NCBI GenBank assembly: GCA_014238285.1
Contig: JABABK010000029.1
Span: forward strand, 1 to 35,884
DNA length: 35,884 nt
Source of the DNA: Hellea sp.
GTDB lineage: Bacteria > Pseudomonadota > Alphaproteobacteria > Caulobacterales > Maricaulaceae
Direction: 5' to 3'
Shown here: one piece after another, positions 1-8,236 of the stretch
How the letters are laid out: every line of letters begins with the position of its first letter
Numbering within the stretch: position 1 is the first letter of the stretch
Made by a program: the position numbers and the translations under genes
Notes under the pieces: model-generated
What the model saw: only the letters and a program-made list of their open reading frames with translations
The model's database searches: none
Told to the model about the DNA's origin: nothing

Positions 1-1
1 A

Positions 2-979
2 ATTTCGGGATCAGTGTTTGTATTTTATCCGGAAACTACTAGTATTAGCCTGGTCTATCAATTTCTGGAGAATTCCACTTTTTGTATGCGTATGTATATG
101 CCAACGTTCAGTGATTCCCAGATTTCGGCCATGGCTTTAGGGTTTGGGGATTCCATTAGCTATCAAGCCCTCGTCAAAGGGCGCCTTGATAGAGAGCTCG
201 ACAAAGGCGCGCGTTTTACGGATTGGTCGAAACGTCCTTTGTCAGACAAACAATTAAAATACGCCTTAGGTGATGTTACCCATTTGCGAGATCTTTATCC
301 CGGCTTGGTCACAGAGCTTGAAGAGCGCGGACGGTTAAGCTGGGTACTTGAAGAGATGCAACCACAAATGCAGGCATCGCTCTATGAAAACAATCCTGAA
401 ACAGCCTGGGAGCGCCTCAAAATCAGACGGCCAAAACGCGACTACTTGGCCGTTTTAAAAGCTGCTGCTGCATGGCGAGAACGAAAGGCTATAGACCGTG
501 ACATTCCCAGACGCCGTGTCCTAAAAGACGATGCGCTCTACGATATCGCCCAGCAAAAGCCCAAAACCCTAAAAGCGCTCGCAGCTCTACGCGGGGTACC
601 TAATGGCTTCGAGAAATCCGAAACGGCCAAAAAGCTCGTTGAAGCTGTCAATTACGCCCTCGATAATGCCGAGAGCTATGCGCCGCCTGCACCTAAGGTC
701 AAGCATATGCCGCCCAATATTGGACCAACGGCTGAGATGCTTCGAACGCTCCTGCGGCTTCGTACGGAATATGAGGATATAGCGCCGCGCCTGGTTGCAT
801 CGTCCAAAGATATTGACCAAATTGCGGCTTTTGGCGAACGCGCCGAAGTTGCTGCGCTTACAGGCTGGCGCCGAGACGTTTTTGGTGAGGATGCTCTGCG
901 CATGCTGCGCGGTGAGATTGCGCTTAAACTCGAAGGCCGAAAAGTCGTCGATTTTGAGACATCTACTAAACCTGCTTAA
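2..979 (+). CDS. rnd: Ribonuclease D, 3' part (runs off left edge)
   Basis: DEDDy-family 3'-5' exoribonuclease acting in tRNA 3' maturation and RNA turnover. The frame is open to the left edge, so the N-terminus with the ExoI motif (DTE) lies outside. From about nt 110 the match is strong: DSQISAMALGFGDSISYQ, then the ExoIII motif YALGDVTHL (Tyr and Asp of Y-x3-D), then an HRDC domain around nt 440-665 (YLAVLKAAAAWRERKA onward). The first 100 bases are weaker but align without a gap to the family's ExoII block: VFYPETTSISL stands where VFHAARQDIEI is usual, so the catalytic Asp is read as Ser at 41-43. This may be poor sequence at a contig end or a real change. The stop shares the bases TTAA with the stop of the convergent lipoprotein gene. 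Confidence 0.85.
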   Translation: MSGSVFVFYPETTSISLVYQFLENSTFCMRMYMPTFSDSQISAMALGFGDSISYQALVKGRLDRELDKGARFTDWSKRPLSDKQLKYALGDVTHLRDLYPGLVTELEERGRLSWVLEEMQPQMQASLYENNPETAWERLKIRRPKRDYLAVLKAAAAWRERKAIDRDIPRRRVLKDDALYDIAQQKPKTLKALAALRGVPNGFEKSETAKKLVEAVNYALDNAESYAPPAPKVKHMPPNIGPTAEMLRTLLRLRTEYEDIAPRLVASSKDIDQIAAFGERAEVAALTGWRRDVFGEDALRMLRGEIALKLEGRKVVDFETSTKPA

Positions 980-1437
980 CCGCAGCGTATTTCCTGAACC
1001 AAGCCTTCTACATCCAGTTCGATCGTCAAGCGTGATAAATCGGTCTGCGCTGTGGCAAGTAATGATCCCGGCGTTAGAATAGACGGCGCATATAGGCTTT
1101 GTCCCGGAAGGTAATCCTTGACCTCAACAAATGGCGGTTCATTGTAAAACATGTCCTCCGACGAGTAGTTAAAATCCTCGTTAAAGGCCGGCTTAAGGAC
1201 TCGTTTAGCCCCTGGAAGCCCAGGTATAAAAATAGCCCCTTCTGGCTGACCGACGAGTCCTTGGTAAAGTTGTGATCGGCAAGCGTCGACTGGTGGCAAA
1301 CGCGGAACGGGCGCTGGATTCAGATAGGCCGGGCGAACATATTGCCCCTGCCCTGCCCTGGGTTGATACGGCCCCACGGCACCGCTCTGACAAGCACATA
1401 AGGAAAGAAGTCCAAGAATTGCAAGAACGCGAATCAT
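976..1437 (-). CDS. I78-family protease inhibitor lipoprotein
   Basis: Probable small envelope lipoprotein of the I78 peptidase-inhibitor family. With the start at 1437 the protein has 153 residues: signal MIRVLAILGLLSLCAC with lipobox LCAC (lipidated Cys16), a proline-rich linker, then DAC...LVGQPEGAI (residues 51-69) and, at the end, RLTIELDVEGLVQEIRCG (136-153). The LVGQ box, the RL..E.D..G...I..V/I.CG ending and the cysteine pair Cys53/Cys152 are family hallmarks. Between the two halves lies a segment of about 55 residues rich in Y, F, D and E, where I expect about 15, so there is an insertion of roughly 40 residues. An in-frame GTG at 1485 overlaps the upstream phosphatase stop (GTGA) and could couple translation, but it would give an unusually long signal peptide. 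Function is inferred from the family. Confidence 0.72.
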   Translation of the reverse strand: MIRVLAILGLLSLCACQSGAVGPYQPRAGQGQYVRPAYLNPAPVPRLPPVDACRSQLYQGLVGQPEGAIFIPGLPGAKRVLKPAFNEDFNYSSEDMFYNEPPFVEVKDYLPGQSLYAPSILTPGSLLATAQTDLSRLTIELDVEGLVQEIRCG

Positions 1438-1481
1438 ACCAGAATGTAGCAGGCCAAGAACTTCACAAGCAAGGCCGCTAA

Positions 1482-2561
1482 TCACGCGTCCAAATCGTTA
1501 TGGACGCGTTTCATGGACCAATTCGCAAGCCATCCAGAAATTTTCCAAATAACCATCATCAATATCAAGCTCGCATAACCATCAACGGCATAGTGCCAAC
1601 CAAGCACGATTGAGCCAATGAAGATCGTCAATGCGAACATCCAGCAGATGCCACCCCAAAACCGGCTAACAGAACTCGCGCCCATTGCCATCACGACAGC
1701 GATTGCTACATGCATAGACGGAAAGGCGGAAATGCCAAGACGCCCGTCACGGACACCTTCTTGACCATCCCATAATAGATTTTGAGTTTCGAGAGCCCAT
1801 ATCCGAAAACTCTGACTTGCATGGTCTAAATTGCCCATTAATCCCACATAATCATCTCCGAGCCCAACCCGTTCAAAATAACAAGGTCCCGCGGAGGAAA
1901 AATAGGTCGCAATAAAGAACCCAATAACCACCCAGCTCAGGCAAAAAGCATTCATAAACTGAATACCTTCTCGCCGATCTCCATACCGACTACAAAAAAC
2001 ATAGAGGAACAAAAATATCAGGAAGAACCAAAGGTTATAGGCGAAATTAAAGGCCCACAAAAAAGCAGGGTTTTGCATGATCAAACTCAGCCATTCATGG
2101 GGCAGACGCCCAAAATGGACGGCCTGATCTAAGTCTTTGAAAAAGACATCCCATGAAAATGGATTTAGAACTGAAATTGACGATTTCAAGACACCAAAAC
2201 CAACTGTCATTAGCGAAAATATGATCAACATGTGGCTTATTTTCGCGAGCTTGGCCCCGTCATTGACCCGGTCCATTAAAGCTTGAAACAAATCTCGGCT
2301 TGGTGAATCCGAACGGTTTTTTACAATAAGTACGAATTGTTGCGCCAGAACTGCCAATCCCAATAAAATAACAATCTGAATCATTGTTTCCAAAATTTCG
2401 TATATGCCCAGAAAATCAATCGCAATCCCGACCTTAAGGCCTACGGCAAATGCCAGGGCTAAGGTGATGCCAGAAATCATATAACATGTGAAATATAGCG
2501 GCCCTATACGCTTAAAGTGCGACCAAAAACTTTGGCGGAAATTAAGTTTGGTTTCAGGCAT
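1482..2561 (-). CDS. PAP2-superfamily integral membrane phosphatase/phosphotransferase
   Basis: Polytopic membrane protein of 359 residues with about six hydrophobic helices, resembling the PAP2_3 branch (lipid phosphatases and inositolphosphotransferase-like enzymes). The C-terminal catalytic motifs are visible: SAFPSMHVA (residues 278-286, central His284) and GWHYAVDGYA (321-330, nucleophile-type His323 and Asp327). The Met in FPSMH instead of FPSGH is typical of the PAP2_3 branch. ATG at 2561 is preferred because it starts 8 bases after the holC stop; the longer frame begins with TTG inside holC. It lies in the pepA-holC unit and its stop touches the lipoprotein gene downstream. The substrate, probably a membrane phospholipid or polyprenyl phosphate, cannot be read from the sequence. 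Confidence 0.82.
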   Translation of the reverse strand: MPETKLNFRQSFWSHFKRIGPLYFTCYMISGITLALAFAVGLKVGIAIDFLGIYEILETMIQIVILLGLAVLAQQFVLIVKNRSDSPSRDLFQALMDRVNDGAKLAKISHMLIIFSLMTVGFGVLKSSISVLNPFSWDVFFKDLDQAVHFGRLPHEWLSLIMQNPAFLWAFNFAYNLWFFLIFLFLYVFCSRYGDRREGIQFMNAFCLSWVVIGFFIATYFSSAGPCYFERVGLGDDYVGLMGNLDHASQSFRIWALETQNLLWDGQEGVRDGRLGISAFPSMHVAIAVVMAMGASSVSRFWGGICWMFALTIFIGSIVLGWHYAVDGYASLILMMVIWKISGWLANWSMKRVHNDLDA

Positions 2562-2569
2562 TTCTGGTT

Positions 2570-3016
2570 TCAAGCCTTCTTCTCCCACGCACCGCGCGAA
2601 TTTTGTTGCCAATACGATAAATTAGCGTTCTTCGCCTTGAGAGTTTTCCAATATTTGCGAGCCGCTTGAATACTGGTCTCACTACGGCCATCAATCATGA
2701 CTATGCAGCGCTCTGTTTTATCATTGATTTCTATGACCTCGCCGTCCACCAAGAAGGCACAATCAAATCCAGCGCTGTTTTCGGCGCTAGATGATAGAAT
2801 GATAGGTTGTTGGTCTGATAGAGGTTCGTCATCTCTTCCGTGGGGCAAAAAGCTATCGTCTTTAAACGTCCACAGGAATTGATCCATTTCAGACAACCGC
2901 GCCTCAGGCAATTTGACAAGTGCCCGCCATCCGCGCTGACGCGTCTTGTCCAATAGCTCAGGCAGAACGCCTTCCAGCATCGACGTTTCTAAATGGTAGA
3001 ACCAATATTCGCTCAC
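2570..3016 (-). CDS. holC: DNA polymerase III subunit chi
   Basis: Chi accessory subunit of the replicative clamp-loader complex, which links it to SSB. The 148-residue protein has the family opening SEYWFYHLETSMLEGVLPEL, followed by a GWRALV strand and, further on, the block around FLPHGR and QPIILSS that is typical of HolC. The start is GTG at 3016, two bases after the pepA stop, which matches the common pepA-holC pair of alphaproteobacteria; no ATG is available nearby. Identification rests on sequence pattern and position together. Confidence 0.88.
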   Translation of the reverse strand: MSEYWFYHLETSMLEGVLPELLDKTRQRGWRALVKLPEARLSEMDQFLWTFKDDSFLPHGRDDEPLSDQQPIILSSSAENSAGFDCAFLVDGEVIEINDKTERCIVMIDGRSETSIQAARKYWKTLKAKNANLSYWQQNSRGAWEKKA

Positions 3017-3018
3017 TT

Positions 3019-4494
3019 TTAGCCTTCGTAATTATCGGCAATCCAGTGATTGAGTAAACGTACACCAAATCCAGTCCCAAATGTAGTTTCCCGCGGGTCA
3101 GAACGCTTATTCTTCATACCTGTCCCGGCAATATCAATGTGAGCCCAAGTTGTATTACCGACAAAACGTTGTAAGAATTGCGCCGCTGTAATAGAGCCCG
3201 CTTCACGGCCACCAATGTTTTTCATGTCAGCATTTGGACTATCGATTAGCTTGTCATAGGCTGGCGTGAGTGGCAGACGCCAAGACTTTTCGCTCGAGGC
3301 GCTAGATGCGGATGCAATTTGATCAGCAAGGCCATCATTATTTGAAAACACGCCGGCATGTTCGTGGCCTAAAGCGACAATAATTGCGCCTGTAAGGGTT
3401 GCCAGATCAATCATAGCAACAGGTTTGTATTTTGTATTCGTGTAGTGCAGCGCATCCGCCAAAACCAGGCGCCCTTCAGCATCAGTATTTTGAACTTCAA
3501 TGGTTTGTCCAGACATTGATTTTACAATATCGCCGGGTAGCTGAGCTTTACCATCTGGCATATTTTCAACAAGGCCAATAACGCCAATAACATTGGCTTT
3601 GGCTTTGCGTTTAGCAATACCGATCATAGCGCCAACAACAGCGGCTGAGCCGCCCATATCACCTTTCATGTCCCACATGCCCGAACCGGGTTTAAGCGAG
3701 ATACCCCCTGTATCAAATGTCACGCCTTTACCGATAAGCGCTGCGGGTTTAGCGCCTTTTTTACCGCCATCCCAACGCATAACAACGAGCTGAGATTCGC
3801 GCTCCGACCCAAGACCGACACCGAGCAAGGCGTGCATGCCAAGAGTGTTCATCCGTTTCTCGCCTAGGACTTCAATCTTAAGACCAAGATCGGCTAGTTT
3901 TTTCACACGGTTCGCATAAGCTTTTGGATATAAAGCATTAGGCGGCTCATTGACCAAGTCACGGGCATAAACAACGCCATCACAAATTGGACCATGGAAA
4001 TTATCATAGGCCTTTTTTGCCATGGACTGGCTATCAAATGCCACTTTCACCGTAGTAAGGCTTGGTTTTTTATCTTTAGCCAGTTTTGTTCGGTAGTGGT
4101 CAAAACGATAAGCCGCAAGACGGGCACCAACAGCCGCCCGCGCGGCTTGATCCGCTGTCAAACCAATGCCGTCCAGATGAAACGTCACGGTCGTTTCGCC
4201 GCTAAATAATAGTGATTTGGTGACCCCGGCCGCAAACATCTCAGCGTCAAATTTAGCTTTATCGCCAGCACCCACAATATGGAGGCGCGGGGTTTTCACA
4301 CCGCTCGGCGCATAAATATCAAAGGCTTGGCTCGACTTACCTTTGAATTTAGCGGCTTTAACCGCTGCCATATATTGGCCATTGCCAGCCTTTATGTAGT
4401 CTTCCACACTACCAAATGACTTACCGCCATCAAAAACAGGAAGCACCGCAATTCCATTGGTCACAGGTTTGGCTGATATAAAGCTGACTTTCAT
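3019..4494 (-). CDS. pepA: Leucyl aminopeptidase (M17)
   Basis: Cytosolic M17 metallo-aminopeptidase releasing N-terminal residues from peptides; the family also includes DNA-binding members such as E. coli PepA. The 491-residue protein shows the dinuclear metal site: GKGVTFDTGGISLKPG (residues 255-270; Lys256, Asp261, Lys268), Asp279, and the signature NTDAEGRLVLADAL (336-349; Asp338, Glu340, Arg342). The N-terminal macro-like domain spans about 1-165. The ATG at 4494 is preferred because GGAG lies 6 bases upstream; an earlier in-frame ATG at 4506 would put the ribosome site inside the gene. First gene of a minus-strand unit with holC, divergent from lptF. Confidence 0.95.
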   Translation of the reverse strand: MKVSFISAKPVTNGIAVLPVFDGGKSFGSVEDYIKAGNGQYMAAVKAAKFKGKSSQAFDIYAPSGVKTPRLHIVGAGDKAKFDAEMFAAGVTKSLLFSGETTVTFHLDGIGLTADQAARAAVGARLAAYRFDHYRTKLAKDKKPSLTTVKVAFDSQSMAKKAYDNFHGPICDGVVYARDLVNEPPNALYPKAYANRVKKLADLGLKIEVLGEKRMNTLGMHALLGVGLGSERESQLVVMRWDGGKKGAKPAALIGKGVTFDTGGISLKPGSGMWDMKGDMGGSAAVVGAMIGIAKRKAKANVIGVIGLVENMPDGKAQLPGDIVKSMSGQTIEVQNTDAEGRLVLADALHYTNTKYKPVAMIDLATLTGAIIVALGHEHAGVFSNNDGLADQIASASSASSEKSWRLPLTPAYDKLIDSPNADMKNIGGREAGSITAAQFLQRFVGNTTWAHIDIAGTGMKNKRSDPRETTFGTGFGVRLLNHWIADNYEG

Positions 4495-4506
4495 GCAAAT
4501 CTCCAT

Positions 4507-4629
4507 TTTATAAGGCTAATTATTGCCTAATTTTTATATTCGAACTGTGGTAAACTAAAGCGCTCTATATTAGAAGCGTAAAAACAAGGCCGCGCAGCCT
4601 ATTTCAATTCTTATGCGTCAGTGGAGTTA
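4507..4629. promoter_or_regulatory. Divergent pepA / lptF promoter region
   Basis: A 123-base AT-rich gap between two divergent operons must hold both promoters. A TATATT hexamer at 4566-4571 is a possible -10 box for lptF, but I find no well-spaced -35 partner, so no exact start site is claimed. A short inverted repeat AGGC/GCCT occurs at about 4512-4528 on the pepA side. Confidence 0.4.
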
Positions 4630-5766
4630 ATGTCCAAACTACAGACATATTTTTGGAAGCAAGCTTTCTGGCCGTTTATCATAACCCTATTGGGTTTAAC
4701 GGGTCTGGCGCTTTTAACCCAAAGTCTTTCAACACTCGATTTGATTGTTGAAAACCGGCAATCTGCGCCGACTTTTTTCTACATTACAATTTTGGCCCTG
4801 CCCCAGCTCATCGGTATCATCATGCCGCTTGCGGTCTTCATTGCCGTCATTTACTCGGTCAATCGTCTGAACGTTGATAGTGAAATGGCCGTCGCAAAGT
4901 CCGTTGGCACGAGCCCTTGGCAAATCTCAAATCCGTTTGTACGCCTTGCCTGTTACGCCGTCATTGCTCATTTACTAATTAATCTTATTCTCCAGCCTAT
5001 GTCGTTTCGCACAATGCGCCAAGAACTATTGAAAGTGCGAACAGATCTAGCCTCTCAAATGGTTCGGCCCGGCGAATTTGTGACGCCTACTTTTGGCCTA
5101 ACCGTCTACGCTCGGGAAGTTTTACCTAACGGCGAAATGTCGGATGTTCTGATCCGTGATTCACGTGGTGAAGAAGTTAGCACCTATACTGCCAAGTCAG
5201 GCTTCATTTTACGCTCAGACAATAGCGCGCGATTAACGCTGAAAAACGGGATCATTCAGCAATTGGAAATGAACGGTGACTTCACCCCGATCACCTTTAA
5301 AAGTTATCAAATCGACCTAACGGATGTCATGACGACAGACACAAATTTGCGTCTCAAACCATCCGATCGATTTTTACATGAACTATTCAATCCCAATACG
5401 AATGACAGAGCCCATCAAAAATTCTACACCACCTTGATCGCGGAAGGTCATGCTCGGCTTTCAACCCCGCTTTATAGCATCGCCCTAACACTCATCGCCT
5501 TGGCTTTTCTGATAAGAGGCCAGTTCCAGCGTATGGGCTATGGCCGACGGATTGCCGTGTGCGCTCTTACAGGGTTTCTGGTTCGGCTAGGTGGTTTTTC
5601 AATCACAGCCGCCAGCGAAAGCAATATAGCGCTTAATTCGGTTCAATATGCTTGGCCGATTTCTATTAGCATATTGTGCCTTTTATTTTTACTAAGCCGT
5701 CGACGGGCTAGCCGCATGTTGCCTAAAATGAGACGGCGTCAACCCATACAGGCGGAGATCGCTTGA
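4630..5766 (+). CDS. lptF: LPS export permease LptF
   Basis: One of the two transmembrane permease subunits of the inner-membrane LptB2FG transporter, which extracts LPS for export to the outer membrane. The protein of 378 residues has the YjgP/YjgQ layout: N-terminal helices (about residues 12-32, 50-75, 95-120), a large periplasmic beta-jellyroll section (about 125-260), and three helices at the C-terminus. I place the start at ATG 4630, just after GGAG at 4623-4626 (short spacing); an in-frame GTG at 4621 is the alternative. It overlaps lptG by one base (TGATG), so the pair is translationally coupled. First gene of the lptF-lptG-surA-pdxA-rsmA run. Confidence 0.92.
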   Translation: MSKLQTYFWKQAFWPFIITLLGLTGLALLTQSLSTLDLIVENRQSAPTFFYITILALPQLIGIIMPLAVFIAVIYSVNRLNVDSEMAVAKSVGTSPWQISNPFVRLACYAVIAHLLINLILQPMSFRTMRQELLKVRTDLASQMVRPGEFVTPTFGLTVYAREVLPNGEMSDVLIRDSRGEEVSTYTAKSGFILRSDNSARLTLKNGIIQQLEMNGDFTPITFKSYQIDLTDVMTTDTNLRLKPSDRFLHELFNPNTNDRAHQKFYTTLIAEGHARLSTPLYSIALTLIALAFLIRGQFQRMGYGRRIAVCALTGFLVRLGGFSITAASESNIALNSVQYAWPISISILCLLFLLSRRRASRMLPKMRRRQPIQAEIA

Positions 5767-6857
5767 TGAAGGTTCTTAGCCGCTATATCGCAAGCCGAAC
5801 CGTAAAGGGCATTCTTCTGGCCTTTTTGGTCGTGACCTCCATCATCATGCTCGTGGATTTCGTTGAAGGGTCCCGCAATATCGGTGCAGATGCAGGGCTA
5901 AACGCCGGACAAGTTTTAATGCTGACCGTTTTCAAAACGCCGCAGCTGATCGAGCAGACCATCCCTTTTGTTGTTTTATTTGGCGTGATGGGCGCACTTT
6001 ACGGCATGAATCGTCGCAGTGAACTGATCGTTCTAAGAGCTTCAGGTCTATCCGCTTGGAACTTTCTAAAACCCGTCGTTTTTGTTGTCCTGTTATTGGG
6101 GCTCGTTTGGTCATTAGCTTTCAATCCTTTAGCTTCAAATGCCACGCATGCTTATGAGACCATGAAAACAGGCTTTCTAGGGGGAGATTCAGCAGATTCC
6201 AAAGACGCCATATGGCTAAGAGAAGGCACGGAATTTGAGCAAACAGTTATCTATGCGCCAAGTTTTAATTTAATCAATAGGACGTTATCGAATGTAGAAT
6301 TTACAGTTTTTGAAACTGACAATCTAGGCGATCTAGTATTCTCCCATAGGTTTGATGCTGAACAAGCCGTCCTTTTACCCAGCGGCTATTGGCAGCTTAA
6401 AAAGGTTCGAGAAAGTCATCCTGATGGCACGCAGCAGATCAATCAAGCCGTAGCCTTGCCGACAACCATAACAGCTCAGCAGCTTCAAGAGTCACAACAA
6501 AACTCTGGCCTTACGCCGCTCTGGGAATTGCCTGCACAAATCACGGGGCTCCAACAGGCGGGTTTTTCAAGCGTTGGATTGAAAATTCAGTTTCACAAGC
6601 TTTTATCTCTACCTCTAACGTTAATAGCCATGAGCATTATCGCGGCCGGCGTTTCTATGCGCCTAACACGCGAAGGCGGAGCCTTACGGTTTATGCTGAC
6701 AGGCGCAGCTATAGGCTTTGGCGTATTTTTCATCGAGAACACTATAAAAGCATTTGGTGAAGCAGGATCAATTATGCCCCAAATTGCCGTTTGGGTAATC
6801 CCATTATTTGTACTAACATGTGGCCTGAGTTACCTTAGTTATATCGAAGACGGCTGA
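5766..6857 (+). CDS. lptG: LPS export permease LptG
   Basis: Second permease subunit of the LptB2FG complex. It has 363 residues with the same plan as LptF: an N-terminal helix (MKVLSRYIASRTVKGILLAF), helices around residues 60-120, a periplasmic section, and C-terminal helices including LTLIAMSIIAAGVSMRL and the closing IAVWVIPLFVLTCGLSYL. The start ATG shares its A with the lptF stop codon. In most alphaproteobacteria lptD follows directly; here only 120 bases separate this gene from surA. Confidence 0.92.
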   Translation: MKVLSRYIASRTVKGILLAFLVVTSIIMLVDFVEGSRNIGADAGLNAGQVLMLTVFKTPQLIEQTIPFVVLFGVMGALYGMNRRSELIVLRASGLSAWNFLKPVVFVVLLLGLVWSLAFNPLASNATHAYETMKTGFLGGDSADSKDAIWLREGTEFEQTVIYAPSFNLINRTLSNVEFTVFETDNLGDLVFSHRFDAEQAVLLPSGYWQLKKVRESHPDGTQQINQAVALPTTITAQQLQESQQNSGLTPLWELPAQITGLQQAGFSSVGLKIQFHKLLSLPLTLIAMSIIAAGVSMRLTREGGALRFMLTGAAIGFGVFFIENTIKAFGEAGSIMPQIAVWVIPLFVLTCGLSYLSYIEDG

Positions 6858-6920
6858 GAAGTGACCGAATGTTAATTTTTACCCAAGTGATAAATGACCA
6901 ATAATAAGTGATATCCAGAA

Positions 6921-6948
6921 TTGAAACATGCTGGGAAATGGGTATATT
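6921..6948 (+). promoter_or_regulatory. Candidate sigma-70 promoter for surA
   Basis: TTGAAA at 6921-6926 and TATATT at 6943-6948 are separated by 16 bases, a good match to a vegetative promoter. The surA ATG lies 30 bases downstream of the -10 box. It would allow surA-pdxA-rsmA to be expressed apart from lptFG. Spacing and match are read directly; activity is inferred. Confidence 0.5.
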
Positions 6949-6977
6949 CCCCGCGAAATAACAAAATAGGTATCTTT

Positions 6978-8234
6978 ATGATGCGTCCATTTATGAAAAC
7001 TGCCATTTTGGCGACCACAGCCCTAGCCGCTATGCTTGGCGCTGCGCCCATGGCTACGGCTCAAGCAAATCATGGCATTGCCGCTGTTGTGAATGACGAT
7101 ATCGTCACGAGCCACGATCTTCGACAACGGGTTTTGTTTATGCTCGCGACAACAGGCGTTGACCGCTCTGAAGAGTCAGTCGCACGTGTCCAAGCACAGG
7201 CCCTACGCAATCTTGTTGATGAAAAAATCCAAGTTCAAGAATCAGAAAAATATGACCAAACGATTGGAGCGGACGAAATCAACCAATCCGTCGCCCGTCT
7301 TATCGGCCGTAATGGTCTTGACCCTAATGAAGTTGCACAACGCCTCGCCGGTGCTGGCATTTCACTCAATACCCTACGCGGACAGGTCGAAGCGGAAATT
7401 GCTTGGCAGCGTATCGTCAATGGACTTTACGGATCGCGTATTCGCATTAGCGATGCTCAGATCAATGAAAACCTCAACCGACTCACCGCCAGCGCCTCCA
7501 AACCAAGCTTTAATGTTGGTGAAATTTATATCGAAGCTTCCGAGGATATTGGCGGCATGGAAGGCGCTTTGAAAGGCGCGGAAGCCATGATTGTTCAAGT
7601 CACAGACGGTGCGCCTTTTACGCTTCTAGCGCAACAGTTCTCGTCGGCACCATCATCCAGTAATGGCGGCATGGTTGGATGGGTTCGCGACGGCGAACTT
7701 CGTCCAGAACTCGATGCAGCCTTAAAGAATATCGCCGTCGGCGGCGTATCTGAGCCTATTCAAGTGCCCGGCGGTTATTACGTCTTAGCACTACTTGAAA
7801 CGCAAACATCTGAAACGGATACGCTCTATAGATTGAAGCAAGTTAATTACACGGCAGACACTCAAGACGAAAAAGATGCCGCCAAGGGTAAATTATTGGC
7901 CCTTAAAGGCGAGTTTACATCTTGTGACACATTATCATCCGACATTGACATTCATGAAAACTTACGGTCTGCTGATATGGGCGAGCTTAAAGCTTCTGAA
8001 CTCTCCGAGCCTATTTTGGAAAAGCTAGCTGACACCGATGTCGGCGCTCTTTCTGATCCGATCGAAACCCCAAATGGCGTTGCTGCTATTATGGTGTGTG
8101 ATCGATCTGTCAGCGGCACTAATGTGCCGACACGGGATGAGGTTGAAAACCGTCTTATGGATCAACAATTAGCGCAGGCTTCAAAACGCCATCTGCGAGA
8201 CCTTCGCCGTAACGCCACAATCGTTGTTCGGTAA
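6978..8234 (+). CDS. surA: Periplasmic chaperone / peptidyl-prolyl isomerase SurA
   Basis: Periplasmic chaperone escorting outer-membrane proteins to the BAM machinery. The 418-residue protein has a signal peptide (MMRPFMKTAILATTALAAML, cleavage likely after ATAQA at residue 30), a SurA_N chaperone domain opening with GIAAVVNDDIVTSHDLRQR, a parvulin-type PPIase domain at about 170-275 with FSSAPSSSNGGMVGWV, and a more divergent second parvulin-like part to the end. ATG at 6978 is chosen over an upstream in-frame TTG because it gives a proper signal peptide and has TAGG 7 bases before it. SurA in this position next to pdxA-rsmA is classical. Confidence 0.92.
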   Translation: MMRPFMKTAILATTALAAMLGAAPMATAQANHGIAAVVNDDIVTSHDLRQRVLFMLATTGVDRSEESVARVQAQALRNLVDEKIQVQESEKYDQTIGADEINQSVARLIGRNGLDPNEVAQRLAGAGISLNTLRGQVEAEIAWQRIVNGLYGSRIRISDAQINENLNRLTASASKPSFNVGEIYIEASEDIGGMEGALKGAEAMIVQVTDGAPFTLLAQQFSSAPSSSNGGMVGWVRDGELRPELDAALKNIAVGGVSEPIQVPGGYYVLALLETQTSETDTLYRLKQVNYTADTQDEKDAAKGKLLALKGEFTSCDTLSSDIDIHENLRSADMGELKASELSEPILEKLADTDVGALSDPIETPNGVAAIMVCDRSVSGTNVPTRDEVENRLMDQQLAQASKRHLRDLRRNATIVVR

Positions 8235-8236
8235 TT

